Origin: an uncultured Clostridia bacterium
GTDB lineage: Bacteria > Bacillota > Clostridia > Christensenellales > Pumilibacteraceae
Reading direction: 5' to 3'
Length of the DNA: 64,000 nt
Assembly (NCBI GenBank): GCA_947066105.1
Contig: CAMSYM010000001.1
Location: 1-64,000 of the forward strand
The translations under genes were made by a program, and so were the position numbers. Shown piece by piece: positions 55,863 to 64,000 of the stretch. The first letter of the stretch is position 1. Every line of letters starts with the position of its first letter. Under the pieces are notes generated by a model. It saw only the letters and a list, made by a program, of their open reading frames with translations, did no database searches and was not told the origin of the DNA.

Positions 55863-57833
55863 ATGTCAAGTATATCGTTAAAGCATGCGAGCAAAGTATA
55901 TTCGGGCGGCGCGCATATCGGCAAAGAACATATTGTCGGCGACCGCGTCGTCAACGACGTAGATCTCGATATAGCGGACGGTGAGTTTGTGGTGATAGTC
56001 GGTCCGTCAGGTAGCGGAAAGACGACGCTTTTGCGCATGATAGCGGGACTCGAACAAATAACTTCGGGCGAGCTGTATATCGACGGCAAGCTTGCCAACG
56101 ATTTAGAGCCGCGCGAACGCGACGTCGCCATGGTATTCCAAACCTACGGCTTGTTTCCGCATATGACCGTATACGACAATTTGGCGTTCGGATTGAAATT
56201 GCGCAAGGTCTCGCCCGAAATTATCGATGAAAAAGTTCGCGAAGCGGCGGAAATGCTCGATCTTACGCCGTATTTGTACCGTCAAGGCAAGACGCTGTCG
56301 GGCGGACAATGTCAACGCGTCGCACTCGGTCGGGCGATAGTGCGCAGACCGAAGATATTTCTTTTGGACGAGCCGCTAAGCAATATCGACGCGAGATTGC
56401 GCGTGCAAATGCGCACGGAAATAACCAAGCTCCACCATAAGCTTAAAACGACTTTCGTATACGTAACGCACGATCAAACCGAAGCGATGACCATGGGTAC
56501 GCGCGTGGTAGTAATGAAGGACGGCGTAATACAGCAAGCGGATACGCCCAATGCGTTGTACGAACGTCCCGTCAACCTGTTTACGGCGTGTTTTTTGGGT
56601 TCGCCGCAAATGAACATTTTCAAAGCAAAGCTCGGCAAGGACAGTAACGGCGTGTTCGCCGCGATAGGCGATTCGCGGATAGCCGTACCCGATCCGCTTG
56701 CTTTGCGCATTGTCGACGGCGAGATCTGCGGCGACGTTTTGCTCGGCGTGCGTCCCGAACACATGCGGACGGAGCCGACAGTCGGCGCGAAATTCGAGTC
56801 GACGCTCGATGCTACGGTAGACGTAGTCGAAAATCTGGGTAACGAGAGCATTTTATATTTGAACGTCGACGGCAAAGACGATTACGCGACGGCTCGCGTC
56901 GACGCGCAAAAGCGGTTGGGGCAAGGCGAAAAAACGACGCTGTATTTGGACGGCGAGCATATCTGTTTGTTCGACGCATATACCGAGCGTTCGTTGTTTG
57001 CTCCGCCCGAATACGACCGTTTGAGCGCAAAATCGGAAGCGCGCGACGGCGCGCTGTATCTGTCGTTTGCGGGCAACGATATCGAGTTGCCGCAAAGCGT
57101 GATATGCCGTATCACCGACAGAGCGGCGGCGATCGGAAACGTTACGGTCGGCATACGTCCTGCGGATTTTCGTGCAGACGGAAACGACGCCGATATAAAA
57201 ATTTGCGGCAAAGCGACTTTGTGCGACGATAACGGCGGACGCGGCGACAAGCTTGTTTACGTCGCCGTCGACGGACAAAAGGATACTACGGTAGTCGCGA
57301 CGTTGCCCGCAGATATGATTTGCGAGATCGGCGATGCGATCGAGCTGTACGCGCATATCGACGACATAGAACTATTCGGCGAAAGCGGCGCGCGGATAAC
57401 GACTGATATGCCTGTGTCGCTTAATACGACGCAGGGCGTCGTAAAAAATATCGGCGGAAAAGTCGTATACAAACTGCGTTCTGCGCGCGGCGGTAAGGCA
57501 AAGCTCGCGTTTGACGGCGACGCTCGCGGCGCGGCGGGATATCTCGGACAACAAAGCATTTATATTTTGCCCGACGGGTTCGACGCCGACGCTGTTGCAG
57601 TAAAAAACGCGCCGCGCAATTCGATACTGTCGGGTACCGTCACGCACGCCGATTTTTACCGCGGCGGCGCGGTGTTGACTGTCAAAACCAAAGGATTCGA
57701 CGAGCCTGTTACCGCGGTATTGCGCGGGTACAACGGCGGCGGCGTCGGGCGTAAGATCAAGCTTGCGGTCGATCCAAAGTCGATCGCAATAGGCATGCGG
57801 TATTCGTTTTCGGACGAGTTGAAGCGAAAATGA
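55863..57833 (+). CDS. Sugar-type ABC transporter ATPase (UgpC/MsmK-like) with long C-terminal extension
   Basis: 656 residues. The first about 240 form a CUT1-type ATPase: Walker A VGPSGSGKTT, Q-loop VFQTYGLFPHMTVYDNLAFGL, signature LSGGQCQRVALGRAI, Walker B IFLLDEPLSNIDARLR and switch His VYVTHDQTEAMTMGTRVVVM. A MalK-like TOBE/OB domain (about 255-385, GVRPEHMR) ends where MsmK usually stops, at about 370. Another 270 residues repeat TOBE-like features (GVRPEHM against GIRPADF) and an extra domain. There is also a small insertion before Walker A (SGGAHIGKEHIVGDR). No permease or sugar-binding gene is next to it, so it may serve several importers. Confidence 0.88.
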   Translation: MSSISLKHASKVYSGGAHIGKEHIVGDRVVNDVDLDIADGEFVVIVGPSGSGKTTLLRMIAGLEQITSGELYIDGKLANDLEPRERDVAMVFQTYGLFPHMTVYDNLAFGLKLRKVSPEIIDEKVREAAEMLDLTPYLYRQGKTLSGGQCQRVALGRAIVRRPKIFLLDEPLSNIDARLRVQMRTEITKLHHKLKTTFVYVTHDQTEAMTMGTRVVVMKDGVIQQADTPNALYERPVNLFTACFLGSPQMNIFKAKLGKDSNGVFAAIGDSRIAVPDPLALRIVDGEICGDVLLGVRPEHMRTEPTVGAKFESTLDATVDVVENLGNESILYLNVDGKDDYATARVDAQKRLGQGEKTTLYLDGEHICLFDAYTERSLFAPPEYDRLSAKSEARDGALYLSFAGNDIELPQSVICRITDRAAAIGNVTVGIRPADFRADGNDADIKICGKATLCDDNGGRGDKLVYVAVDGQKDTTVVATLPADMICEIGDAIELYAHIDDIELFGESGARITTDMPVSLNTTQGVVKNIGGKVVYKLRSARGGKAKLAFDGDARGAAGYLGQQSIYILPDGFDADAVAVKNAPRNSILSGTVTHADFYRGGAVLTVKTKGFDEPVTAVLRGYNGGGVGRKIKLAVDPKSIAIGMRYSFSDELKRK

Positions 57834-57865
57834 TACGATAATTTACGGCGGCGCAATAAAAGTCT

Positions 57866-57894
57866 TTGATTTTTTATGCGTTTGATGGTACAAT
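57866..57894 (+). promoter_or_regulatory. Promoter for ppa
   Basis: TTGATT (57866-57871), 17-bp spacer, TACAAT (57889-57894). AAAGGAAG lies before ATG 57944. Confidence 0.6.
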
Positions 57895-57943
57895 ATCTAT
57901 ACGTGCGACACTGCGTGAAACGCGGCGCGCGAAAGGAAGCGAT

Positions 57944-58474
57944 ATGAATATTTGGCACGATATCGGAAAAGAAAGGATCACCGAAAACAAGTTCGAAACG
58001 CTTATCGAAATACCCAAGGGCAGTAAAGCGAAGTACGAGCTGGATAAGGAAACGGGGCTGTTAAGGCTGGACAGGATATTATACACGTCTACCGTGTATC
58101 CCGCAAACTACGGTTTTATACCGAGAACGCTTGCCGACGACGGCGATCCGCTCGACGTACTGGTGCTTTGCAACGAGCAGATATTTCCCATGACGCTCGT
58201 GCAATGCACGCCGATAGGCGTTATAAAAATGGTGGACGACGGCGAACTCGACGAAAAGATAATCGCCGTCGCCGTAAACGACCCGACATATAAACATTTT
58301 TACGATATAAAGGAACTGCCGCAACATCTGTTCGACGAAATGATGCACTTTTTCGAAGTGTATAAAATGCTCGAACACAAGCAGACGACCGTCAAAGAAA
58401 TTTGCCATAAGTACGACGCGATAGAGATAGTGCGCAAGTGCATGGCTAATTACAACGATAAATACGGCAAATAA
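57944..58474 (+). CDS. ppa: Inorganic pyrophosphatase, family I
   Basis: Soluble family I pyrophosphatase of 176 residues that drives biosynthesis by hydrolysing PPi. The metal-binding PROSITE-type core is DDGDPLDVLVL (about 63-73), with IEIPKGSKAKYELDKETG, RILYTSTVYPANYGFIP and KMVDDGELDEKIIAV also present. ATG 57944 is set by AAAGGAAG; a longer open frame (from 57866) overlaps the promoter. It is followed after 32 nt by malic enzyme. Confidence 0.97.
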   Translation: MNIWHDIGKERITENKFETLIEIPKGSKAKYELDKETGLLRLDRILYTSTVYPANYGFIPRTLADDGDPLDVLVLCNEQIFPMTLVQCTPIGVIKMVDDGELDEKIIAVAVNDPTYKHFYDIKELPQHLFDEMMHFFEVYKMLEHKQTTVKEICHKYDAIEIVRKCMANYNDKYGK

Positions 58475-58506
58475 CAGCCGTTCACAATAATTTCGGAGAG
58501 CTAAAC

Positions 58507-59682
58507 ATGAATTACAGAGAAAGGTCGCTCGTCAAGCACGGCGAGTGGAAAGGCAAGATCGAAACCGTTTGTCGCGTTCCCGTCGACGGCAAGGATAATC
58601 TTTCGCTCGCATACACGCCCGGCGTCGCCGAGCCGTGCATGGCTATACATAACGACGTAGACAAAAGCTTCGAGCTTACTCGGCGTTGGAACACCGTTCC
58701 CGTCATAACCGACGGTACTGCGGTATTGGGCTTGGGCGATATCGGTCCGGAGGCCGGCATGCCCGTTATGGAAGGCAAGTGCGCGCTGTTCAAAGCGTTC
58801 GGCGACGTCGATGCGTATCCGCTGTGTCTGCGCACGAAAGACACCGAAGAGATAATCAATACGATCAAACTGCTTGCCGGCTCGTTCGGCGGGATCAATT
58901 TGGAGGATATCTCCGCGCCGCGCTGTTTCGAGATAGAAACGCGGCTCAAAGCGGAACTCGACATACCCGTGTTCCATGACGATCAGCACGGTACGGCGAT
59001 AGTTATATGCGCCGCGCTCATCAATGCGTTAAAGCTTGTCGGCAAGGATAAGGCGGATATAAAGATCGCAATGAACGGCGCAGGCGCGGCGGGCATAGCG
59101 ATAGCCAAGTTTTTGTTGCGGTTCGGCGTTAAGGATATAATTATCTGCGACACGCGCGGCATTATATACGAAGGGCGCGACGGGCTTAACGACGCAAAGC
59201 GCGAGATCGCGTCGCTCACCAATCGCGGCAAGATCAAGGGCGCGCTCGCGGACGCCATGCGCGGCGCGGACGTGTTTATAGGCGTGTCCGTTCCGAATTG
59301 CGTCACGCAAGCCATGGTCAAGACTATGGCGGATAAACCGATATTGTTCACATGTTCCAACCCCGTGCCGGAAATATTGCCGGACGACGCGAAGGCGGCG
59401 GGAGCGTACATAGTCGGCACAGGTTCGAGCGAATATAAAAACCAAATTAACAACGTGCTTGTTTTCCCCGGACTGTTCCGCGGCGCGCTCGACGTGCGCG
59501 CAAGCACAGTCAACGCCGAGATGATGACCGCGGCGGCTCGGGGTATCGCGTCGTGCGTATCGGACGACGAACTTTCCGTCGACTACATATTGCCGCTCGC
59601 TTACGATAAACGCGCGCACGATTGCGTGGCGAAAGCGGTCGCGAAGGCGGCGGTCGAGTCGGGCGTAAGCAAGCTGAAATAA
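58507..59682 (+). CDS. NAD(P)-dependent malic enzyme
   Basis: 391-residue short bacterial malic enzyme that decarboxylates malate to pyruvate. It has LAYTPGVAEPC (catalytic Tyr), TDGTAVLGLGDIGPEAGMPVMEGKCALFKAFG (catalytic Lys in EGKC), the divalent-metal segment FEIETRL...VFHDDQHGTAIV (Glu and Asp-Asp), the cofactor loop NGAGAAGIAIA and TCSNPVPEI. NAD is more likely than NADP for this group, but the loop alone does not settle it. ATCGGAGAGC-like ribosome site precedes ATG 58507. Confidence 0.95.
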   Translation: MNYRERSLVKHGEWKGKIETVCRVPVDGKDNLSLAYTPGVAEPCMAIHNDVDKSFELTRRWNTVPVITDGTAVLGLGDIGPEAGMPVMEGKCALFKAFGDVDAYPLCLRTKDTEEIINTIKLLAGSFGGINLEDISAPRCFEIETRLKAELDIPVFHDDQHGTAIVICAALINALKLVGKDKADIKIAMNGAGAAGIAIAKFLLRFGVKDIIICDTRGIIYEGRDGLNDAKREIASLTNRGKIKGALADAMRGADVFIGVSVPNCVTQAMVKTMADKPILFTCSNPVPEILPDDAKAAGAYIVGTGSSEYKNQINNVLVFPGLFRGALDVRASTVNAEMMTAAARGIASCVSDDELSVDYILPLAYDKRAHDCVAKAVAKAAVESGVSKLK

Positions 59683-59764
59683 CTTCGCGGCATTGGCATG
59701 CGTCAGTCATGCGCGTCGAGAACGCGCGTTTATCGACTGCGCCCGTATTAACGCATAAAAATCA

Positions 59765-59808
59765 AAAATCCCCGTCGCGCTCATTGCCGAAAGCGCGGCG
59801 GGGATTTT
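59765..59808. terminator. Bidirectional terminator between malic enzyme and cysS
   Basis: 17-bp GC-rich stem (59765-59781 with 59792-59808, one G-T pair), 10-nt loop, AAAA on the left and TTTT on the right, between convergent genes. Confidence 0.9.
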
Positions 59809-59823
59809 GCATGTTGCGTACGA

Positions 59824-61224
59824 TCATTTCTTTTTGAGTTCGTAGCCCGTTTTACTGTCGAGTACCGAATAGCCCAAACCGTCGAGTTCGGCGCGGAGCG
59901 CGTCCGAAGTAGCCCAGTCTTTGTTCTGTCGAGCGGCGAAACGCTTTTCGGCGATCGCTCTAACGTCGGCGGGTATGACGTCGTCGGTTTTCTCCGCAGG
60001 CAACGGTTTGTAAAGTTCCAATCCGAGTATTTTGTCGAGCTCGACCGCGGCGTCGTATATCTCGCGGCAAGCGGGGAGCTTTGCCATAGTCCACATTTCG
60101 CCGAGCGCGAGCGGGAAGTTGAGATCGTCGCAGACCGCGTCGACGACGGCGGCTTTTTGTTTTTGTACCTGCGCGAGCGTTGCGTCGTCCGCGTTTTGCG
60201 CGGTTTCGCATGCCGATATTATTCCGCGCAAACGGTTATACGCGGTCATCGCGCCGTTGAGACCGTCGAAAGTGAAGTTGAGTTTGTTGCGGTAATGCGT
60301 GTTAAGGCAAAAATATCGGAAAGCGAGCGGCGAGTATCCGCGCGAAATAAGATCGTCTATCGTGTACACGTTGCCTAACGACTTGCTCATTTTTCCGCCG
60401 TCGACGAGCATGAATTCGCCGTGCATCCACACGTTGACTACTTTATGCCCTTCGAGCGCTTCGGACTGCGCTATCTCGTTTTCGTGGTGGATGGGGATAT
60501 GGTCGACGCCGCCCGTATGGATATCGAACCGTTCGCCCAAAAACTTTTTGCTCATGGTCGAGCATTCTATATGCCAACCGGGATAACCCATGCCCCAAGG
60601 CGACTGCCATTGCATGATATGGTTCTTTTCCGCTTTTTTCCAAAGCGCGAAGTCGGCGGGGTGGCGTTTTTGCGTGTTTACAGCCACGCGAGCGCCCGCG
60701 AGCGCGTCGTCGAGATTGCAACGCGACAGCTTACCGTAGCCGTCGAATTTGGAAATATCGAAGTATATACCGTCGTCCGTTTCGTAGCCGTAGCCCTTTT
60801 CGCACAGCGTCTGCACGAACGCTATCATTTCCGAAATATTGTCGGTAGCTTTGGCGATCGTCTCGGGCAGAAGGATATTGAGCCGTTCGAGATCTTTGAA
60901 AAACACGTCTGAATAAAACGCCGCTATTTCTTCGGGCGTTTTGTTTTGTTTTTTAGCCGCCGACTGCATCTTGTCCTCGCCGTCGTCTCCGTCCGACATC
61001 AAATGCCCGACGTCGGTTATGTTCATGACGGATCTGGTCGTATAGCCGCAGTATTTGAGCGCACGCCGCAATTCGTCCATAAAAACATACGTGCGCAAAT
61101 TGCCGATATGCGCGTAGTTGTACACCGTCGGTCCGCACGAATACATGGTGACGGTCGGCGGCGCGAGCGGGATAAAATCTTCCTTTTTTCGGGTCAGAGT
61201 GTTGTAAAATTTCAATTTTTTCAT
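59824..61224 (-). CDS. cysS: Cysteinyl-tRNA synthetase
   Basis: 466-residue class I synthetase. Zinc-site Cys and HIGH motif are in MYSCGPTVYNYAHIGNLRTYVF, with the catalytic GYPGWHIECSTMS and HTGGVDHIPIHHENEIAQSEA, and KMSKSLGN. The C-terminal DALRAELDGLGYSVLDSKTGYELKKK is the usual end. ATG 61224 overlaps the cysE stop (ATGA), so cysE and cysS are translationally linked, as in many Firmicutes. A longer frame to 61371 lies in cysE and was rejected. Confidence 0.98.
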   Translation of the reverse strand: MKKLKFYNTLTRKKEDFIPLAPPTVTMYSCGPTVYNYAHIGNLRTYVFMDELRRALKYCGYTTRSVMNITDVGHLMSDGDDGEDKMQSAAKKQNKTPEEIAAFYSDVFFKDLERLNILLPETIAKATDNISEMIAFVQTLCEKGYGYETDDGIYFDISKFDGYGKLSRCNLDDALAGARVAVNTQKRHPADFALWKKAEKNHIMQWQSPWGMGYPGWHIECSTMSKKFLGERFDIHTGGVDHIPIHHENEIAQSEALEGHKVVNVWMHGEFMLVDGGKMSKSLGNVYTIDDLISRGYSPLAFRYFCLNTHYRNKLNFTFDGLNGAMTAYNRLRGIISACETAQNADDATLAQVQKQKAAVVDAVCDDLNFPLALGEMWTMAKLPACREIYDAAVELDKILGLELYKPLPAEKTDDVIPADVRAIAEKRFAARQNKDWATSDALRAELDGLGYSVLDSKTGYELKKK

Positions 61225-61919
61225 GGTTGCTCCGTCGGTTGGGTCGTTTTGTCGGCATGCTTGCTGTCGAGCGCCGCGAGCTTTGTTTCGAGTTCGGATA
61301 CGCGCGCGGCAAGCGAATGTATATCGTCCTCGACGGGGTCGGGGAGCGATTGGCTGAGCTCGTCGACGCACAGATCGTCTACGCGTTTTCCGGCTATGCG
61401 CACTATGCGCCCCGGTACGCCGACGACTGTCGCTTTTGGCGGAACTTCGTCGAGAACGATAGAGCCTGCGCCTATCTTGGATCCGTTGCCTACCGTGAAC
61501 GGACCCAAAACTTTTGCGCCCGAACAGATCATCACGTTGTCCTCGATGGTGGGGTGGCGTTTGCCTTTGTCCTTGCCCGTGCCTCCGAGCGTTACGCCCT
61601 GATATATGACTACGTTATTTCCGACGACGGCTGTTTCGCCGATGACGACGCCCATGCCGTGGTCGATGAACACGCCTTGACCGATCGTCGCGCCGGGGTG
61701 TATCTCTATGCCCGTGAAAAAGCGGGTGAGCGTACTGAGAATACGCGCCAACAAAAAATATCGGTGGACGTGCAAAAAGTGGAAAAACCTGTACATTACG
61801 AGCGCGTGAAATCCGCTCGAACACAGCGCCGCTTCAAACTTATTGCGCGTTGCGGGATCGTGTTTGAGTACGGCGGAAAGATCGCGCGCGATCGCCGAAA
61901 AGGCTTTTAAAGATCTCAT
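61221..61919 (-). CDS. cysE: Serine O-acetyltransferase
   Basis: CysE makes O-acetylserine from serine and acetyl-CoA, the acceptor for sulfide in cysteine synthesis. The 232-residue protein has an N-terminal helical part (about 1-70) and a left-handed beta helix of hexapeptides with active-site DHGMGVVIGETAVVGNNVVIYQGVTLGGTGKDKGKRHPTI. A longer than usual Glu/Lys C-terminal tail (about 190-232) is helical (SLAARVSELETKLAAL). ATG 61919 follows CGGAG. The short upstream gap holds a terminator but no good promoter. Confidence 0.95.
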   Translation of the reverse strand: MRSLKAFSAIARDLSAVLKHDPATRNKFEAALCSSGFHALVMYRFFHFLHVHRYFLLARILSTLTRFFTGIEIHPGATIGQGVFIDHGMGVVIGETAVVGNNVVIYQGVTLGGTGKDKGKRHPTIEDNVMICSGAKVLGPFTVGNGSKIGAGSIVLDEVPPKATVVGVPGRIVRIAGKRVDDLCVDELSQSLPDPVEDDIHSLAARVSELETKLAALDSKHADKTTQPTEQP

Positions 61920-61946
61920 GCACACTCCGAAACAAAAACTAAAATA

Positions 61947-61974
61947 AAACGCCGCTGTGATCAAAGCGGCGTTT
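61947..61974 (-). terminator. Terminator after the marR gene (minus strand)
   Basis: 10-bp stem AAACGCCGCT/AGCGGCGTTT (61947-61956 with 61965-61974). Reading the minus strand, it is followed by TATTTTAGTTTTTG. It lies between marR and cysE. Confidence 0.8.
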
Positions 61975-61995
61975 ATGATCGAACGTTATGTCGCG

Positions 61996-62400
61996 TTATT
62001 CAACGCCGTTAAGAAAGTCTATTGCGGCTTCGAGTTTTTTCTCGCCCTTTTGCGCTTCCTTGTCGTTGAGTTGCAACTGTTTGGCTACCGATTCGTCGAG
62101 TTCGGCTATCATGCGGTTAAGCTCCGCCGTGCCTTTTTCGGTTATCTTGTAATGTACGGACCGCATATCGCGTTCGACGCGCATTTTTTCGATCAAACCG
62201 TCGGCTATCATCGTGCGCGCGAGTATGGTAAGATTGGGCTTGGCGATGCACAGTTCGTTAACAAGCTCTTTGGGGGATAAAACTTCGTTACGAACAAGGT
62301 AGAGCAGGCGCATTTTTTGAGAAATTATTGCGCCGTTGTCGCAATTTTTGCACAACTTGCGCGTCGTGACGTTAATTGCAAGTATTTGTTCGGCTAACAT
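61996..62400 (-). CDS. MarR-family transcriptional regulator
   Basis: 134-residue winged-helix protein: ISQKMRLLYLVRNEVLSPKELVNELCIAKPNLTILARTMIADGLIEKMRVERDMRSVHYKITEKGTAELNRMI spans recognition helix (about 49-64) and wing (VERDMRSVHYKITE), with flanking dimerisation helices. AAGGAG lies before ATG 62400. A cys-related role is suggested only by its place next to cysE-cysS, which lies downstream behind a terminator. A palindrome in its own promoter suggests autoregulation. Ligand unknown; CKNC at residues 17-20 could be redox- or metal-sensitive. Confidence 0.9.
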   Translation of the reverse strand: MLAEQILAINVTTRKLCKNCDNGAIISQKMRLLYLVRNEVLSPKELVNELCIAKPNLTILARTMIADGLIEKMRVERDMRSVHYKITEKGTAELNRMIAELDESVAKQLQLNDKEAQKGEKKLEAAIDFLNGVE

Positions 62401-62491
62401 AATAGATCTCCTTGAAATGATTTTTTTAGTGACAGACGCGGAATGCTGTCGGACGGAAATAACCGTTCGCGTTCATGCCGCATACAAAAGA

Positions 62492-62521
62492 ATTCTATCA
62501 TATTATATGAGATGTTGTCAA
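62492..62521 (-). promoter_or_regulatory. marR promoter with palindrome in the spacer
   Basis: On the minus strand TTGACA (62521-62516), 18-bp spacer, TAGAAT (62497-62492). The spacer contains the perfect palindrome TCATAT-T-ATATGA (62498-62510), a likely binding site for MarR itself. Confidence 0.65.
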
Positions 62522-62739
62522 TTATTTTTACGGTATTTCCGCAAAAAATAGTTTTATTAAAAGAATTTGCCGCCAAATGACACAAAATAGACGGTTTTGT
62601 ATTGTATGAACCATAAGTATACAACATCACACAAATATCCACACTGATAGCGGCGAAAAACATTATCGCTCGCACCGTAAGAATGTTAGCACTGTTGAGT
62701 GTAGACTGCTAAATTTTTGTCAAAACGTCCTTTATGCTA

Positions 62740-62768
62740 TTGACAAAACGCGGCGTATGATGTATTAT
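62740..62768 (+). promoter_or_regulatory. Promoter for the Ig-like surface protein
   Basis: TTGACA (62740-62745), 17-bp spacer, TATTAT (62763-62768). GAGAGG (62786-62791) is the ribosome site for ATG 62800. Confidence 0.8.
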
Positions 62769-62799
62769 ATAATGGTATTATCGTAGAGAGGTGTATGCT

Positions 62800-64000
62800 A
62801 TGCCTATTTCGGACGAAGTCATCGAGCTTGTACCTGCGAGCAAATCGAAAAGCAAGCTTATAATATTGATCGTTGCGGCGGCAGTCGGAGTTGCGCTTGC
62901 GGTCACTTTTTTGGTGCTGTACTTGCTCAAACCGAACGTCGAGGAAACTCCGCTCATAGTGAACGGGGTGACGGTCACGAGCAACGAGCTGTTCGAGATC
63001 AACGAGGACGGAAGCCCCGTCAAGTATGCGGCGGTCGGCAACGAGTATACGGTTTTTGCCAACGTGTCTACGGAGAACGGCGCGAGCAAAGACGTCGATT
63101 GGGAGGTTCGCCCCGTCGGCGCAGTCAGCGAAACGGAAAAGGCGACGGGCGAGGGCGCGTTTTACAAATTCAAGCCCAACGCGCAATTTCACGGCAGCGA
63201 AGTAACGATAACGGCGCGATCCAAAAAGGATACGTCCAAGCTTGCGGAAGTCAAGTTCAAGGTGGTCGTTCAAGGCACGGAAAGCATAGACGTTACGCGT
63301 TATTACGTGCAAGGCGATTCGTCGAGCGCGGTGACAGTCAACGGCGACGCCGTCAGCTTGCCGTTGTATTCCACCGAAAAAAACAACAAGACGTACATAA
63401 TGCAGTTCGAGCAAAAAGGCAAGTTCAACCCGTCGACGGGCGAGTATTTGCCTATCACGTCGATCGAAGCCGAAAACGGCGGTAAGACCGACGACGTTAC
63501 CGTTACGTCGAGCGACGATAAGGTAGTTTCCGTTTATCCCGGCAGTGAAAAGGCGTTCACGTTTAAAGCGAACAAGGCGGGTACGGCGAAGATAGTCATC
63601 ACCGCCAACGGCAACAACGAGTCGGGCGCGTTCAACAAAGAAATAACGGTCACGGTAAAGAGCAATGCCGAGTTGGGATATATCGATACGATATATGTGT
63701 TCAACAAGCCGATAGTCGATCAAGCTTTTATAGAAAGCGTGCTTAACGCGGCGCGCAACGACATCGACGCCAACAAGCTCGCGCAAAAGCTCAAAGACGA
63801 CGCTACGCTCAAAATGAACGATTTTGCGCTCACACTGCCGTACAACAGACCGTATGCGGATATATTCGAGCACGTGCTTGTTTCGCCTGTATCGTTGCAG
63901 TACGACGCATCCAAAAAAGAGATCGTGAGCAATTGGTCGGACAATATGTCGCTCTCGTCGTCCAATACGAACGTGCTTACCGTCACGTCGCAAAAGGCGT
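62800..64000 (+). CDS. Membrane-anchored Ig-like (BIG2-type) surface protein, 3' end cut off
   Basis: Open frame of at least 400 codons running off the window. Residues 1-18 are cytosolic; KLIILIVAAAVGVALAVTFLVLYLL (about 21-45) is an uncleaved signal anchor. Outside lie repeated beta-rich domains with BIG2-like features: VNGVTVTSNELFEI near 58-71 and the paired pattern VTVTSSDDKVVSVYPGSEKAFTFKANKAGTAKIVITANGNN (about 238-280), where a strand SSDDKVVSV is followed by KAGTAKIVIT. Such domains are common in surface adhesins. The C-terminus is missing, so cell-wall attachment cannot be judged. It has a strong promoter and GAGAGG site. Confidence 0.85.
   Translation, partial: MPISDEVIELVPASKSKSKLIILIVAAAVGVALAVTFLVLYLLKPNVEETPLIVNGVTVTSNELFEINEDGSPVKYAAVGNEYTVFANVSTENGASKDVDWEVRPVGAVSETEKATGEGAFYKFKPNAQFHGSEVTITARSKKDTSKLAEVKFKVVVQGTESIDVTRYYVQGDSSSAVTVNGDAVSLPLYSTEKNNKTYIMQFEQKGKFNPSTGEYLPITSIEAENGGKTDDVTVTSSDDKVVSVYPGSEKAFTFKANKAGTAKIVITANGNNESGAFNKEITVTVKSNAELGYIDTIYVFNKPIVDQAFIESVLNAARNDIDANKLAQKLKDDATLKMNDFALTLPYNRPYADIFEHVLVSPVSLQYDASKKEIVSNWSDNMSLSSSNTNVLTVTSQKA

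Larger units (their letters stand above)
62401..62799. other. Non-coding gap between divergent marR and Ig-like gene
   Basis: About 400 bp with the two promoters and the marR palindrome. It also holds an inverted repeat TTGTAT...ATACAA (62602-62607 with 62619-62624). A frame open at 62394-62675 on the minus strand has no ribosome site, overlaps marR and is AT-rich; I reject it. Confidence 0.6.

Noticed and set aside
62394-62675. 93-residue minus-strand frame
   Set aside because: No ribosome site, overlaps the marR gene and its promoter, AT-rich with no pattern.

Overview
This window looks like chromosome of a Clostridia-like member of the Bacillota, perhaps an uncultured Christensenellales-type gut lineage; the lineage is inference from gene content. 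Pointers are a single-chain class II glycyl-tRNA synthetase, a YwlE-type arginine phosphatase, a YerC-type TrpR relative heading a histidine operon, DUF4364, TSCPD, YkvI and WYL proteins, and an ntp-type V-ATPase operon in Enterococcus order. Codon use is rich in GCG/CGC-type codons, except in the partial first gene. Shine-Dalgarno sites (AAAGGAG/GGAGG) precede most genes, but a subset appears to be transcribed without a leader. I see no rRNA, tRNA, CRISPR array, transposase or prophage.

Layout: 0-0.5 kb, a partial GNAT acetyltransferase. 0.8-4.1 kb, a divergent TIM-barrel protein, pgk and two membrane proteins. 4.2-6.4 kb, sua5-ywlE-rpiB. 6.4-15.1 kb, a nine-gene Na+-type V-ATPase operon (F-I-K-E-C-G-A-B-D). 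15.1-15.8 kb, a non-coding island of repeats. 15.8-19.5 kb, two envelope proteins and guaB. 19.5-20.0 kb, three tandem 156-bp palindromic units. 20-22.6 kb, gpsA and glyS. 22.8-30.4 kb, a compact histidine operon yerC-hisZGDCBHAF-hisIE. 30.5-37.9 kb, a WYL regulator, a large membrane protein with an M28-like domain lacking its metal histidines, and a GH95-like protein with an altered active site. 38-43 kb, dapB-dapA-asd facing an M20 deacylase. 42-46.7 kb, uncharacterised membrane, TPR, helical-repeat and HD-domain proteins. 46.8-50.9 kb, a YkvI-like transporter and a NitT/TauT-type ABC importer with an extra 58-residue protein. 51-57.8 kb, valS, DUF4364, TSCPD, bioY and an unusually long sugar-type ABC ATPase. 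57.9-62.4 kb, ppa, malic enzyme, cysS-cysE and a MarR regulator. 62.8 kb to the end, a partial anchored Ig-like surface protein.

The genes are mostly core metabolism: glycolysis and pentose phosphate, GMP, phospholipid, histidine, lysine/diaminopimelate and cysteine synthesis, tRNA charging, and ion-motive ATP hydrolysis or synthesis. The unusual material is in the intergenic structures (tandem palindromes, a repeat island, a candidate MarR operator, very short or absent leaders) and in several family members that have lost the residues their families use for catalysis.
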